This document shows positions 41,820-52,905 of a DNA stretch of 64,000 bases, piece by piece. The notes beneath the pieces were generated by a model. That model ran no database searches. It saw nothing but the letters and a program-made list of their open reading frames with translations, and was not told the origin of the DNA. Position 1 is the first letter of the stretch. The number at the start of each line of letters is the position of its first letter. Source of the DNA: DATDDB01 sp036524005 (GTDB taxonomy: Bacteria; Pseudomonadota; Gammaproteobacteria; Burkholderiales; Gallionellaceae); NCBI GenBank assembly GCA_036524005.1, contig DATDDB010000162.1:1-64000 (forward strand), given 5' to 3'. Position numbers and translations under genes: made by a program.

Positions 41820-44189
41820 ATGATCTTGTTTCCCTGGAAAGGATCAATGGCCAGGTTTTCCATATTCTTCGCGCTCGGCGTCTGGCTGCTGCAAATGCAG
41901 TCCGCGCTGCCTGCATTTGCCTGGGCCTGGCTGTTGATCCTGCCCGCCCTGCTATTGTGGTTGCCGCACAGGGCGTTCTGGCAGCGCATGCTGCGCCATG
42001 GCGCCATCACCGCCCTCGCCCTTGCACTTGGATTTTTCTACGCCGCCTTTAGTGCCCAGCAGCGCCTGGCCGACAAACTGCCCGATGCATGGCAGGGGGT
42101 GAATGTGGACGTGGTGGGCGTGGTGGCGGAACTGCCGCGCCAGCGCGAGGATGGACTCAGCTTTGCTTTCGATGTGGAACAGGTTGCCACCCCCGGCGCG
42201 CATGTGCCGGAACACATCCTGCTCTCCACCTATGACAGAGACCAGCCCATTCCGGTCAAGGCCGGTGAACGCTGGCGTTTCACGGTGCGCCTGAAACAGC
42301 CGCATGGCACAGCCAATCCCTATGGTTTCGATTTCGAGGCATGGATGCTGGAGCGCAGGCTGCGCGCCAGCGGCTACGTGCGCGACGATGGGAATAACGC
42401 GCGCCTGGATGAATCGGTTTATGCGCCGGGCTACCTGATCGAGCGCCTGCGTGAAAAAGTGCGCGACCGTTTTCGCGCCGTGCTGGGCAACGCACCCTAC
42501 TCCGGCGTGCTGGCAGCGCTTTCCATCGGCGACCAGGGCAGTATCCCGGCGGCGCAATGGCAGGTATTCACGCGCACCGGGGTCAACCACCTGATGTCCA
42601 TCTCGGGCCTGCATATCACCATGTTCGCCGCCCTTGCCTACGCGCTGACCTACGCGCTGTGGCGGCGCAGTGTGCGGCTCGTGCTGGCGTTCCCGGCGCG
42701 CAAGGCGGCGGCAATCACAGGGCTATTGGCAGCGCTGGCCTATGCCCTGCTTTCCGGATTTTCCATACCGGCCCAGCGCACCGTATATATGCTCGCCACC
42801 GTTGCCATGGCGCTGCTGCTTGCCCGCCGTGTCGCCCCTTCGCAATTGCTTGCCGCTGCATTGCTGGTCGTGCTGGCATGTGATCCATGGGCAGTGACCG
42901 CCCCGGGATTCTGGCTGTCGTTCGGCGCGGTTGCGCTGATCCTCTACATCAGCGCCAACCGCATCGGCAAAACCCACTGGCTCGCGGAATACGGACGGGT
43001 GCAATGGGCGATGCTGGCGGGCATGGTCCCGCCGCTGCTAGCGCTGTTCCAGCAGATTTCGCTGGTGTCGCCCATCGCCAACGCCTTCGCCATCCCCTTG
43101 GTGAGCTTTGTCGTGGCCCCGCTCGCCATCCTGGGCGCAGTTGTTCCCGTAGACGGCGTGCTCTGGCTGGCGCACGGCGCCATGTCGCTCTGCATGTCGG
43201 CGCTGGAATGGCTGAACCGCCTGCCGGATGCGGTGTGGCAGCAGCACGCACCGCCCGCCTGGGGCATAGCCCTGGGCATGGCGGGCGCACTGTGGCTGCT
43301 GCTGCCGCGCGGCTTTCCCGCGCGCTGGCTGGGACTATTCCTGCTGCTGCCGATGTTCCTGGTGCTGCCCGAAGCCCCCCGGGAAGGCGCCGTGCGCCTG
43401 GTAATTTTCGATGTGGGACAGGGCCTTTCAGTCGCAGCGCAAACGCACGACCATGTCCTGCTGTATGACGCGGGGCCCGATTTCCCCGGCGAGGCAGACA
43501 GCGGCAACCGCATCCTGGTCCCCTCGCTGCGCGCTCAGGGAATCGCGCGCCTGAATGCGCTGATGCTGACCCACGACGACACCGACCACACCGGCGGCGC
43601 GCTTTCCGTGATGCAGGCCATGCCCATAGGCTGGATGTCTTCTTCACTGCCGGACGACAGCCCCATCGTGCGGCAGGCGGATGGACAGCAGCGCTGCACC
43701 GATGGACAGCGGTGGGATTGGGATGGCGTGCACTTTGAAATTTTGCATCCCTCGCGCGCCAGCTACGCGGACAACGGAGTCAGCAAGAACAACCGCGGCT
43801 GCACCCTGCGCATCAGCACTGGCACCAGCAGCGTGCTGCTTGCCGCCGACATCGAGAAAGATTCCGAGCAGCGCCTGCTGCATCTGCACCCGGACAAGCT
43901 GCCCGCCACCCTGCTGGTGGTGCCGCACCACGGCAGCAAGACCTCATCCACACAGGCGTTTGTCCAGGCCGTGCACCCGCGCTATGCGGTTTTCACCGCA
44001 GGCTATCGCAACCGCTTCGGGCATCCCAAGGAAGAAGTGGTGGCGCGCTACCGCGCCATCGGAGCCGAGCTGCTGCGCTCGGACGAGGATGGCGCGGTGA
44101 TCGTGGAAATGGACGGAAATACTTTCCGCATTGAGCGCTGGCGCAAGACCCATGCGCGCTATTGGCAGCAGGGTACTCAGGGTGGCTAA
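41820..44189 (+). CDS. comEC: ComEC/Rec2 DNA uptake channel protein
   Basis: 789 residues. An N-terminal membrane/OB-fold region precedes the competence domain with many helices (MSISGLHITMFAAL is the family hallmark). A C-terminal metallo-beta-lactamase-like domain has MLTHDDTDHTGG and VPHHGSKTSS, with metal ligands kept as in nuclease-competent ComEC. It carries single-stranded DNA across the inner membrane during transformation. ATG 41820 is used; an alternative is 41850. The stop overlaps that of the opposite DUF1302-like gene by four bases. No other competence genes are in the window. Confidence 0.93.
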   Translation: MILFPWKGSMARFSIFFALGVWLLQMQSALPAFAWAWLLILPALLLWLPHRAFWQRMLRHGAITALALALGFFYAAFSAQQRLADKLPDAWQGVNVDVVGVVAELPRQREDGLSFAFDVEQVATPGAHVPEHILLSTYDRDQPIPVKAGERWRFTVRLKQPHGTANPYGFDFEAWMLERRLRASGYVRDDGNNARLDESVYAPGYLIERLREKVRDRFRAVLGNAPYSGVLAALSIGDQGSIPAAQWQVFTRTGVNHLMSISGLHITMFAALAYALTYALWRRSVRLVLAFPARKAAAITGLLAALAYALLSGFSIPAQRTVYMLATVAMALLLARRVAPSQLLAAALLVVLACDPWAVTAPGFWLSFGAVALILYISANRIGKTHWLAEYGRVQWAMLAGMVPPLLALFQQISLVSPIANAFAIPLVSFVVAPLAILGAVVPVDGVLWLAHGAMSLCMSALEWLNRLPDAVWQQHAPPAWGIALGMAGALWLLLPRGFPARWLGLFLLLPMFLVLPEAPREGAVRLVIFDVGQGLSVAAQTHDHVLLYDAGPDFPGEADSGNRILVPSLRAQGIARLNALMLTHDDTDHTGGALSVMQAMPIGWMSSSLPDDSPIVRQADGQQRCTDGQRWDWDGVHFEILHPSRASYADNGVSKNNRGCTLRISTGTSSVLLAADIEKDSEQRLLHLHPDKLPATLLVVPHHGSKTSSTQAFVQAVHPRYAVFTAGYRNRFGHPKEEVVARYRAIGAELLRSDEDGAVIVEMDGNTFRIERWRKTHARYWQQGTQGG

Positions 44190-45520
44190 AAGCTGTAGCG
44201 CGCTTCTGCGAACCCGCCCGAGCGGTCTTTGAGCAGACCGAAGAACGTATTGGCTCCGCCCCGGTAGACATAGGCACCGAGAGTGCCCTTCCAGTGGTCG
44301 TCGAAAGCGTAAGCCAGCCGCGGACGCAACATGAAGTCGTGCCTGGTGAAATTGGCCACGCCCGCAATTTCCGCTTCCAGCGTATCGTTCAGCCATTTGT
44401 CGGCGATGCGCAGGCTGATGCCCTGCTGCCTGCGGTCGAGCTGGCTGGAAACCACGGCCTGCTGGATGGCGACCGTGCGCAGCACGGGATCAGCAATGGC
44501 ATTGGGGTCGCTGTAGTTGGCTACCTGACGCACGAAGTATTGCAGGTTGATGTTGAAGTTGTCGTAAAAGGTGCGATCCGCGCCCACCACTCCGTAGAAG
44601 AACGGGTTCTTGACGAAGGGATCGAGCCCGGCGTTGTCCTCTGTCCAGGTATAGGCGGCCTCGGCCCGGAAACCGAAACGCCCCAAGGTGGCGGCAGCAT
44701 CCGCGCCCAGTACGCGGATGCGGTGGTGCTGCAACGACAGCACCATGCCGGCGGGGCTGAGCCCGCCCGCCCCGATATCCGGGTTCTGGTCGAAACCCTT
44801 GAAATACGAAAGCGACCAGTCCATGGCGCCGCCGCTCTGCTCCAGCTTGAGCGCAAACTCTCCGCCGCTGGGCACGGTCTCGGCAAAAGTGATGCCGGGC
44901 ATGGCCGGCAGCGGCACCTTGCTGGGGCGGAAATACGGCAGCCAGATGCCGGTAAGCGCCATGCCGGAAAAATTATAGGTGGCGCGCGCGGCCATCGCGC
45001 CGAAGCGCTGGTCGTCAATGTCCGGTATATATAAGGTATTGTCGCGCGGGGTTAGGTTGTCGGTGGGGTTGAGTTGGTCGGCCTTGCCCCACACGATGAT
45101 CTGCTTGCCGATGCGAAAATCGGCGTCACCCGCGCTGTAGCTGACATAGCCTTCGCGCAGCAAGCCGGACTTCTTGCCCTGATGGGTGAAGTTGGTATCG
45201 CGCCCCCAGCCTTCCATCACCACAGTGGCATCGCCGATGTGCGGCGCGGCCTTGAGCCAGACCTCGCCGATGCCGGGCTTGCGGCTGCCATCCGGATTTT
45301 TTGGGATGTCCCAGGCGCTCGCCCGCAGCGAGCCGCTGAGATTGGCACGCGAAATCAGCGTAGGCTCGGTGCCGGTCTCAACCGGGGTTTCCGCCGCCGC
45401 GATAGCGCTGGCGGCCGCGATGGCCGCCACCAGAAGTGCGCGCGGAAGCCAACGCCGTATCGCCGAAGAAACGGAAGCGGAATTAGTCTTTTTCCATGTA
45501 GCGGGTTGTAAAGAAATCAT
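44186..45520 (-). CDS. DUF1302-like predicted outer-membrane protein
   Basis: 444 residues: a basic N-terminus and a hydrophobic signal (LLVAAIAAASAIAAAE), then beta-rich sequence ending FAEARYSF, an outer-membrane insertion signal. It resembles proteins of the DUF1302 kind that occur with RND/MMPL transporters and LolA-like lipoproteins. The ATG at 45520 lies inside the preceding gene, overlapping its 3' end by 38 bases; a start at 45553 would overlap more. It forms the third gene of the RND–LolA-like–DUF1302 operon, perhaps as an outer-membrane exit component. Confidence 0.77.
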   Translation of the reverse strand: MISLQPATWKKTNSASVSSAIRRWLPRALLVAAIAAASAIAAAETPVETGTEPTLISRANLSGSLRASAWDIPKNPDGSRKPGIGEVWLKAAPHIGDATVVMEGWGRDTNFTHQGKKSGLLREGYVSYSAGDADFRIGKQIIVWGKADQLNPTDNLTPRDNTLYIPDIDDQRFGAMAARATYNFSGMALTGIWLPYFRPSKVPLPAMPGITFAETVPSGGEFALKLEQSGGAMDWSLSYFKGFDQNPDIGAGGLSPAGMVLSLQHHRIRVLGADAAATLGRFGFRAEAAYTWTEDNAGLDPFVKNPFFYGVVGADRTFYDNFNINLQYFVRQVANYSDPNAIADPVLRTVAIQQAVVSSQLDRRQQGISLRIADKWLNDTLEAEIAGVANFTRHDFMLRPRLAYAFDDHWKGTLGAYVYRGGANTFFGLLKDRSGGFAEARYSF

Positions 45521-46295
45521 CGCGCACTTTCTGGTTAACCTTGTAGTTTTCAAACTGGATGATGGTCTTGTGCCCGCTTTGCAGGTTTTCCGACTCCAGC
45601 CTCATGGCCTGCCACTTGTGGCGTGCCGGATCCACTTCCCTCAGTTCCGTCATGTGGAATTTCTTCACCGGTTCGCCGGCCTCGTCCCACATATCACCCT
45701 GGATGGCAAAGAAGTTGTCCTTGCGGATCCAGATCACGCGCTTGGAATAGCCGCTGTCGTCGCGCACCTTGTCGTTTTTCGCGGTGGCTTCGATTACGTA
45801 GCAATCAAAGCCGTCGGCCTGCTCTTCGCGCAGCAGCTTGTAGTTCCACTCCGAAACCTTGTGGCCGATCACGTCGCCATAGGAAAAATCGGTGCCGACG
45901 AAGCTCTGCCGCTTGTCGCTGGAGACCATGCGCCGCACCTTCTTGGCGGCGGGCAGGTAAATCCACATGTCATCGTCGCCCGCTGAATGCTCGATCAGCA
46001 GCGACACGGTACCTTTCACGTCCGCGGGGGCCATGAAGCGCGTCATGCGCATGTTGTCCACGCCATTGGCCTCCAGCTTGGAGACGCCATAGGTCTTGTG
46101 CTCCCGCTTTTGCCCGGTCTTGTTGATCAAGGTGAAGGTGGCATCGGAAGTGGAATCCACCACCTTGTTCACCATCTGGCTTTTTTGCACGATCTCGGCG
46201 AGATTCGGCTCGGCGGCGGCGGCTTGCGACATGGCCATGCCCAGCGGCGCGGCCAAGGCGATGCCTGCAACGATTACAGTACGCAGCAAGTTCAT
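45483..46295 (-). CDS. LolA-like outer-membrane lipoprotein-sorting protein
   Basis: 270 residues: a signal peptide (VIVAGIALAAPLGMAMSQAAAA), then a LolA/LolB-like fold with the family blocks MTRFMAPADVKGTVSLLIEH, DDMWIYLPAAKKVRRMVSS, FVGTDFSYGDVIG and RVIWIRKDNFFAIQGDMWD. It probably carries a hydrophobic molecule in the periplasm between the RND permease and the outer membrane. It overlaps the RND stop by four bases (ATGA) and is translationally coupled. The cargo is unknown. Confidence 0.88.
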   Translation of the reverse strand: MNLLRTVIVAGIALAAPLGMAMSQAAAAEPNLAEIVQKSQMVNKVVDSTSDATFTLINKTGQKREHKTYGVSKLEANGVDNMRMTRFMAPADVKGTVSLLIEHSAGDDDMWIYLPAAKKVRRMVSSDKRQSFVGTDFSYGDVIGHKVSEWNYKLLREEQADGFDCYVIEATAKNDKVRDDSGYSKRVIWIRKDNFFAIQGDMWDEAGEPVKKFHMTELREVDPARHKWQAMRLESENLQSGHKTIIQFENYKVNQKVRDDFFTTRYMEKD

Positions 46296-48625
46296 TTATT
46301 CACTCCTTTGTAAACGAATTTTGGACGGAACGTCAGTACCAGCGACGGGATGAGGAACAACGCGGAAAACACGCTGACCATCATGGCGGTGGCGATCAGG
46401 CTCGCCAGCCAGAAATGGATGTTGAAACCGATGGAAAACATCAGCACGCCATAGCCCACGGCAATCGCCACGGCCACGAACAGGCACGCCTTGCCCGCCG
46501 TGCCCAGCACCACGCGCACCGCTTCGGTTTCGGAAAGCCCGCTGGCAATTTCCTCGCGCAGGCGGTAAATGAGGTAAATCGCATAGTCAGCGCCTATGCC
46601 CACCGCCATGGCGGAACTCAGCGAGTTGGAGATGTTCAAGTACATGCCGGTATAACCCATCAGGCCGAAGTTGGCGACCACCGCCATCATTAGCGGCAGC
46701 AGCACCATCAGACCAGCCAGCAGCGAGCGGAATACCAATGAGGAAATGATGAACACCACTGCGCCGATCTGCGCAATATTGAGTATCTTGCCGTGCACCA
46801 TGGTCTGGTTGAGTGCGGCTCCCTGCGGCACGCTGCCGCCGATGTTCAGCTTGGCGCGGTCGCCCAGCTTCTCCGCAGCAATGGCCTGCAATTTCGGAAT
46901 CAGCTGTTCAATATACGCGCTGCTGTCGGTCTTCAGGTAGGCGGTCATGTTCGCCAGCCTGTAGTCGTTGTCCACATAAGAATCGAAGTCGCCCGGTTCC
47001 CCGGACATGGAATACAGCAGCAGGTATTGCGAGATCAGGTTGCCATTGTCCGGAATACGATTGAATGCCGGATCATCGCCGTGCATGGACTGGTTCATGC
47101 GCTTGATGAAATCGGCCATGGATACGGTCTTGCCGACATAGGGCTGCTGCTCGAGGAAATGCTGGATGTCGTCCATCGCCTGCAGCACCTTGGGATCCTT
47201 GATCGCGTCCTGATCCTTGCCCTCGATCAGCAGGGCCAGGGTGTTGGTTCCACCCAGATGCTCGTTGAGGAAGCGGTCTTCCAGCTGGAACGGCAGGTTG
47301 GGTGCGAAGTAAGTCTTGCTGGAGTTGTTGGTGACCACCATGCTCATGCCCCCCAGGCAGAAGAGGGCAAATGCGACGGCGCCGACATAAACCCTGCGCC
47401 GGTGATTGGACACGATGCCAGCAATGGCGGATTCGATGCGGTCCCAGATGCGCACGCGCTGTTCGGCGCTGCGTTCTTTTCCGCCTGGCGCACGAATGAT
47501 GGAGCGCAATGCCGGGATGAAGGTCATCTCCAGGATCAGCGCGGATACGATGCCGATGCCGGTGAAAATGCCGAAGGTGCGCACCGTGGTGATCTCGAAC
47601 ACCACCAGCGAGAAGAAACCCAGGGCCGCCACGATACCCGCAACCAGCATCACCGGACCGGAGCGCGCGAGGGATTCGATCACGGCCAGGCGGTTGGCCT
47701 CCCCGGGCGTGACGTTACCGCCATCCATGATGCGGTAATATTCCTCGTAGTAGCGTTTCAGCAGCTGCACCGCATGGCCCGCCGACACCGCAAGTATCAG
47801 TATGGGAGTAGTGGCATTGAAGGCATCCATCGGGATGCCCGCCGCCCCCATGGTGCCTATGCCCCAGGCCACCGCCAGCAGGGCCGTGACCAGCGGCAGG
47901 ATCATGCCCTGGAAGGTGCGGAATGCCTCGAACAGGATCAGCCCCACCAGCAGGATGGCGATGGGCAGCAGAAATCCCATGCGTTCGGAATAGCTCTCCA
48001 CCCGCGACAGAAAGCTGGGCATGCCGCCAATCGCGAAATCCACTGTTGCGGCGCGTTCCTTGTCCACAATGCGGTTGGTTGCCTCCATCATCCTGCTGAA
48101 TCCGCCGGGCGTATCGCGGAATTCCGCGATGACCGCCGCGGTGCGCTCGTCCTGCGACACGATGGAGTTCATGTAGGCCGGGTTGCGGTGCAGCGCGGCC
48201 TTGAGTTGTGCATATTGTTCCGGCGTCTGCGGGATTTCCCGCATCAGCGGGCTGACCTGCATCCCGTCCGGCGTGCCGAGTATGTCCTTGGCGCGCCGCG
48301 CCGAAAGGCTGAGCAGGTTTTCCTTGACCACCCCCGGCGTCTGCATCAGCTGTGCGGTGATGCGCTGTATCCTGCCCAGCACTTCAGGCTGGTATATGTC
48401 GCCGCTCTTGGGCGTCACGCCGATGACGATGATGTATTTCGAGCCAAAAACCTGCTCCACCTTCAGGGTGGTGGAGACATACGGGTGGGATTGCGGCAGC
48501 ATCGTGTTGGGATCGATGACGATGCGCAGATTGCGTGCCTGCGATATGGCAAGCGCAGTAATGACAACGGTCAGGGCAATGACCAGCCAGCGGTAACGAA
48601 GTATCCACCCGATATAAGTACGCAT
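46292..48625 (-). CDS. RND-superfamily permease (MMPL type)
   Basis: 777 residues with two repeated halves, each a large periplasmic loop followed by about five membrane helices. The motif VGIGADYAIYLIYRLREE in the second half is typical of MMPL/RND-like hydrophobic-compound exporters. It probably moves lipids or hopanoid-like molecules; substrate not determined. It is the first gene of a three-gene operon with a LolA-like carrier and a DUF1302-like outer-membrane protein. A strong dyad (48645-48675) shared in form with one before tetR lies just upstream. Confidence 0.9.
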   Translation of the reverse strand: MRTYIGWILRYRWLVIALTVVITALAISQARNLRIVIDPNTMLPQSHPYVSTTLKVEQVFGSKYIIVIGVTPKSGDIYQPEVLGRIQRITAQLMQTPGVVKENLLSLSARRAKDILGTPDGMQVSPLMREIPQTPEQYAQLKAALHRNPAYMNSIVSQDERTAAVIAEFRDTPGGFSRMMEATNRIVDKERAATVDFAIGGMPSFLSRVESYSERMGFLLPIAILLVGLILFEAFRTFQGMILPLVTALLAVAWGIGTMGAAGIPMDAFNATTPILILAVSAGHAVQLLKRYYEEYYRIMDGGNVTPGEANRLAVIESLARSGPVMLVAGIVAALGFFSLVVFEITTVRTFGIFTGIGIVSALILEMTFIPALRSIIRAPGGKERSAEQRVRIWDRIESAIAGIVSNHRRRVYVGAVAFALFCLGGMSMVVTNNSSKTYFAPNLPFQLEDRFLNEHLGGTNTLALLIEGKDQDAIKDPKVLQAMDDIQHFLEQQPYVGKTVSMADFIKRMNQSMHGDDPAFNRIPDNGNLISQYLLLYSMSGEPGDFDSYVDNDYRLANMTAYLKTDSSAYIEQLIPKLQAIAAEKLGDRAKLNIGGSVPQGAALNQTMVHGKILNIAQIGAVVFIISSLVFRSLLAGLMVLLPLMMAVVANFGLMGYTGMYLNISNSLSSAMAVGIGADYAIYLIYRLREEIASGLSETEAVRVVLGTAGKACLFVAVAIAVGYGVLMFSIGFNIHFWLASLIATAMMVSVFSALFLIPSLVLTFRPKFVYKGVNK

Positions 48626-48644
48626 GCGAACCCCTGCTATTGAT

Positions 48645-48675
48645 AATGTGAATAATATAGTCGATTATTCACATT
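48645..48675. promoter_or_regulatory. Candidate TetR operator before the RND gene
   Basis: AATGTGAATAAT (48645-48656) and ATTATTCACATT (48664-48675) are perfect 12-bp inverted arms around a 7-base spacer. The core TGAAT-N13-ATTCA is repeated exactly in spacing before the tetR gene. The site lies 20-50 bases before the RND start codon, overlapping the likely promoter. Confidence 0.8.
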
Positions 48676-48726
48676 TGCGCAAGGGATGCGCATCCGGCAC
48701 AAACCGACCCTCCAGACGGTTTCGTG

Positions 48727-49329
48727 CTAGCGACGGGCGAGGCCGCGCACCAGCAGGGCCGCCATGGCGCGGGCGCGCCGCTCAAACTCGGGCAAGGGGT
48801 ACAGGTGCATGAATAGCGGCGTGTAGTACGGAACTATAGCCGCAAACACGGTTTCTGCTGTGGTCATGACGTTTTCCACTGCGAATTCTTCCTGAGCATT
48901 GCCCTGCGCCAGTATTTCCGCGATCATTGACTGGATGTTCGACAGCATCTCGTGAACCACCTCCGGGCGCGAGGCGAGCACCACTTCAACCGTCTGGGTC
49001 AGCTTGGGCGTGTTCTGCGTCTCGTTGTATGTGTAACGAAGCAGCGCGACGATAAACTCCTCCAGGCGCGCAGATGCTGTCATTCGTTTCCTGTCCAGCA
49101 CCTCGCGCATGGCAAGATGCCGTTTTTCCATGCGGAGGTGGCAGCAGCCTGCGGCTATGTCTTCCTTGTTCTCGAAATGGCGGTACAGATTGGCGGGCGA
49201 CATGCCGGCATGCGCCGCAATTTCTGCCACGGTCGTTTCGCGATAGCCGTGTTCGGCGAAAAGCGCCTCGGCCGCGTCCAGAATCGCGGTCTTGCTGGAG
49301 GTGCTGTGCTTGATCCTTGCTGTCGTCAT
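48727..49329 (-). CDS. TetR-family transcriptional repressor
   Basis: 200 residues. The N-terminal helix-turn-helix (TTVAEIAAHAGMSPANLYRHF) belongs to TetR/AcrR regulators, and the C-terminal domain is helical with a probable ligand pocket. It lies upstream of the RND operon on the same strand, separated by 101 bases that hold a perfect operator-like dyad. A second dyad of the same geometry lies before its own start. It very likely represses both. The ligand is unknown, perhaps the transported lipid. Confidence 0.92.
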   Translation of the reverse strand: MTTARIKHSTSSKTAILDAAEALFAEHGYRETTVAEIAAHAGMSPANLYRHFENKEDIAAGCCHLRMEKRHLAMREVLDRKRMTASARLEEFIVALLRYTYNETQNTPKLTQTVEVVLASRPEVVHEMLSNIQSMIAEILAQGNAQEEFAVENVMTTAETVFAAIVPYYTPLFMHLYPLPEFERRARAMAALLVRGLARR

Positions 49330-49343
49330 GCTACTAAATCTTA

Positions 49344-49370
49344 TGTGAATATAGTTAACAAATATTCATT
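49344..49370. promoter_or_regulatory. Candidate TetR operator before tetR (autoregulation)
   Basis: TGAAT (49346-49350) and ATTCA (49364-49368) are separated by 13 bases, the same spacing as in the RND operator, and the left flank ATGTGAATA is shared. The arms are less perfect than at the RND site, so it may bind more weakly. The site is 15-40 bases before the tetR start. Confidence 0.7.
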
Positions 49371-49456
49371 TATATTACATGGGCGCTAATATTATAAATC
49401 ACCTGCACCCAAATATTGGGCCATCCGGTTTGGCGCGCATCCCACCCCGGGAGTGC

Positions 49457-49486
49457 ACAAAAACAAAGGGCGCCGCAGCGCCCTTT
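49457..49486 (-). terminator. Intrinsic terminator of rhlE
   Basis: AAAGGGCGC and GCGCCCTTT form a perfect 9-bp stem with a 4-base loop. On the reverse strand it is followed by GTTTTTG. It lies 20 bases after the rhlE stop. Confidence 0.82.
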
Positions 49487-49506
49487 GCCCTCATGCCACA
49501 AACGGC

Positions 49507-51120
<1,614 letters not shown>

Positions 51121-51371
51121 AGTGATTCCTTAACGTAAAAGTCAAAGCGCGCGCACGGCTGCTTGCCGTGCACAAGAAATACAGTAGGGAGTAAACCGCT
51201 ACCGGCGCAAACGAAACATCGTCGCTAACCGGTGAGTCACATTGCGCCGCAAAAACAGATCGGGACGCGAGGGGTCAGGAAACGATGAACCTATAACTGC
51301 ATGAATATCGCAGTGGGCGCATTATAAGCGCAACTGGCAGAAATGCAAGCGGAATCGCATATCCATTGGGA
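51121..51371. other. Leader region of rhlE with hairpin
   Basis: This 251-base gap between purF and rhlE has no gene. GCACGGC and GCCGTGC (51155-51173) form a perfect 7-bp stem with a 5-base loop in the rhlE leader, 35 bases before the TTG start. The rest is AT-poor. The purF stop is at the other end, with no obvious intrinsic terminator. A long structured leader is typical for cold-inducible DEAD-box helicases, but a cold-shock role is not shown. Confidence 0.4.
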
Positions 51372-52886
51372 TCAATTGGGTTCGAGATTGAGGTCGAGCT
51401 GGCTCACATCCTCAACCTTCAGCTCCTTGCCATTGCCGCGCGCGGCTTCGATGGAATTCAGGTACTCCGGGGTGATATCGCCGGTGATGTAGTGACCGTC
51501 GAAGCATGAGGCATCGAACTGCCGAATGGCGGAGTTGGCCTTGCGCACCGACGCTTTGAGGTCTTCCAGATCCTGGTAAATCAGGCGGTCGGCGCCTATC
51601 TCATGGCAGATCTGCTCGTCGGTGCGCCCGGTGGCGATCAGTTCCTTGCGCGACGGCATGTCTATGCCATACACGTTGGGAAAGCGCACCGGGGGGGCGG
51701 CAGAGGCGAAATACACCTTGCGCGCGCCCGCATCCCGCGCCATCTGCACGATTTCGCGGCTGGTGGTGCCGCGCACGATGGAATCGTCCACCAGCAGCAC
51801 GTTCTTGCCCTTGAATTCCATGCCGATGGCATTCAGCTTCTGGCGCACCGACTTCTTGCGCATTGCCTGTCCCGGCATGATGAAGGTGCGGCCGATGTAG
51901 CGGTTTTTCACGAAGCCTTCGCGGAACGGGATGTTGAGGCGGTTCGCCAGCTGCAAGGCGCTGGGCCGGCTGGAATCGGGAATCGGGATCACCACGTCTA
52001 TGTCGTGGCCTGGCCATTCGCGCGTTATCTTGTCGGCAAGGAATTCGCCCATGATGAGCCGCGTTTCATACACCGAGACCCCGTCTATCACCGAGTCCGG
52101 GCGCGCAAGATAGACGTATTCGAAAATGCACGGGCTAAGCGAATGCTGCTCTGCGCACTGGCGGAAATGGATATTGCCCTCGAAATCGATGAACACCGCC
52201 TCGCCCGGTTCGATGTCTCGCATGAACTTGAACCCCAGGGTATCCAGCGCCACGCTTTCCGATGCGACCAGATATTCGGTACCGTGTTCCGTCTGCGCGC
52301 TGCCGATCACCAGCGGGCGGATGCCGTAGGGGTCGCGGAATGCCAGCAGACCGTAGCCGGCGATCATGGCCACCACCGCATAGGCGCCGCGGCAGCGGCG
52401 ATGCACGCCGGAGACCGCGTCGAAAATGGTGCCGATGTCGAGCAGGTAATTGCGCGCGCCGCTTTGCAGTTCATGCGCCAGCACATTGAGCAGAACTTCC
52501 GAATCGGAGTTGGTGTTCACATGGCGGCGGTCCTCGATGAACAACTCCTGCTGCAGCTGCACGGTGTTGGTCAGGTTGCCGTTATGCCCCAGCACGATGC
52601 CGAAAGGGGAATTGACGTAGAAAGGCTGCGCCTCGTTGTGATCCACCGCGGAGCCGGCCGTGGGATAGCGCACATGCGCGATGCCCGCATTACCCAGCAG
52701 CGAACGCATGTTGCGCGTACGGAACACGTCGCGCACCAGGCCGTTGCCCTTGTGCAAATGGAACGTGTTGCCGTCCAGAGTGGAAATGCCCGCCGCATCC
52801 TGCCCGCGATGTTGCAATACCTGCAAACCGTCATACAGCAGTTGGTTGACAGGGCTATGAGCGACGACACCTAATATGCCACACAT
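51372..52886 (-). CDS. purF: PurF, amidophosphoribosyltransferase
   Basis: 504 residues. After Met removal the catalytic Cys2 (MCGILG) is the N-terminal nucleophile of the glutaminase domain, with HRGQDAAGI and GHNGNLTNT following. The PRPP-binding loop is in VLLVDDSIVRGTTSREIV. It makes phosphoribosylamine in the first step of purine synthesis. The order purF–cvpA–SPOR–folC, read from folC towards purF, matches the usual dedD-cvpA-purF order of proteobacteria. Confidence 0.98.
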   Translation of the reverse strand: MCGILGVVAHSPVNQLLYDGLQVLQHRGQDAAGISTLDGNTFHLHKGNGLVRDVFRTRNMRSLLGNAGIAHVRYPTAGSAVDHNEAQPFYVNSPFGIVLGHNGNLTNTVQLQQELFIEDRRHVNTNSDSEVLLNVLAHELQSGARNYLLDIGTIFDAVSGVHRRCRGAYAVVAMIAGYGLLAFRDPYGIRPLVIGSAQTEHGTEYLVASESVALDTLGFKFMRDIEPGEAVFIDFEGNIHFRQCAEQHSLSPCIFEYVYLARPDSVIDGVSVYETRLIMGEFLADKITREWPGHDIDVVIPIPDSSRPSALQLANRLNIPFREGFVKNRYIGRTFIMPGQAMRKKSVRQKLNAIGMEFKGKNVLLVDDSIVRGTTSREIVQMARDAGARKVYFASAAPPVRFPNVYGIDMPSRKELIATGRTDEQICHEIGADRLIYQDLEDLKASVRKANSAIRQFDASCFDGHYITGDITPEYLNSIEAARGNGKELKVEDVSQLDLNLEPN

Positions 52887-52905
52887 CTTTGGATTTCCTG
52901 GTTAC

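Noticed and set aside
46793..48643. A 616-codon forward frame opposite the RND gene, and similar long antisense frames (13530-14831, 33711-35300, 49453-50943, 10070-11350)
   Set aside because: They run antisense to well-supported genes, show no domain or start signal, and are expected in GC-rich DNA.
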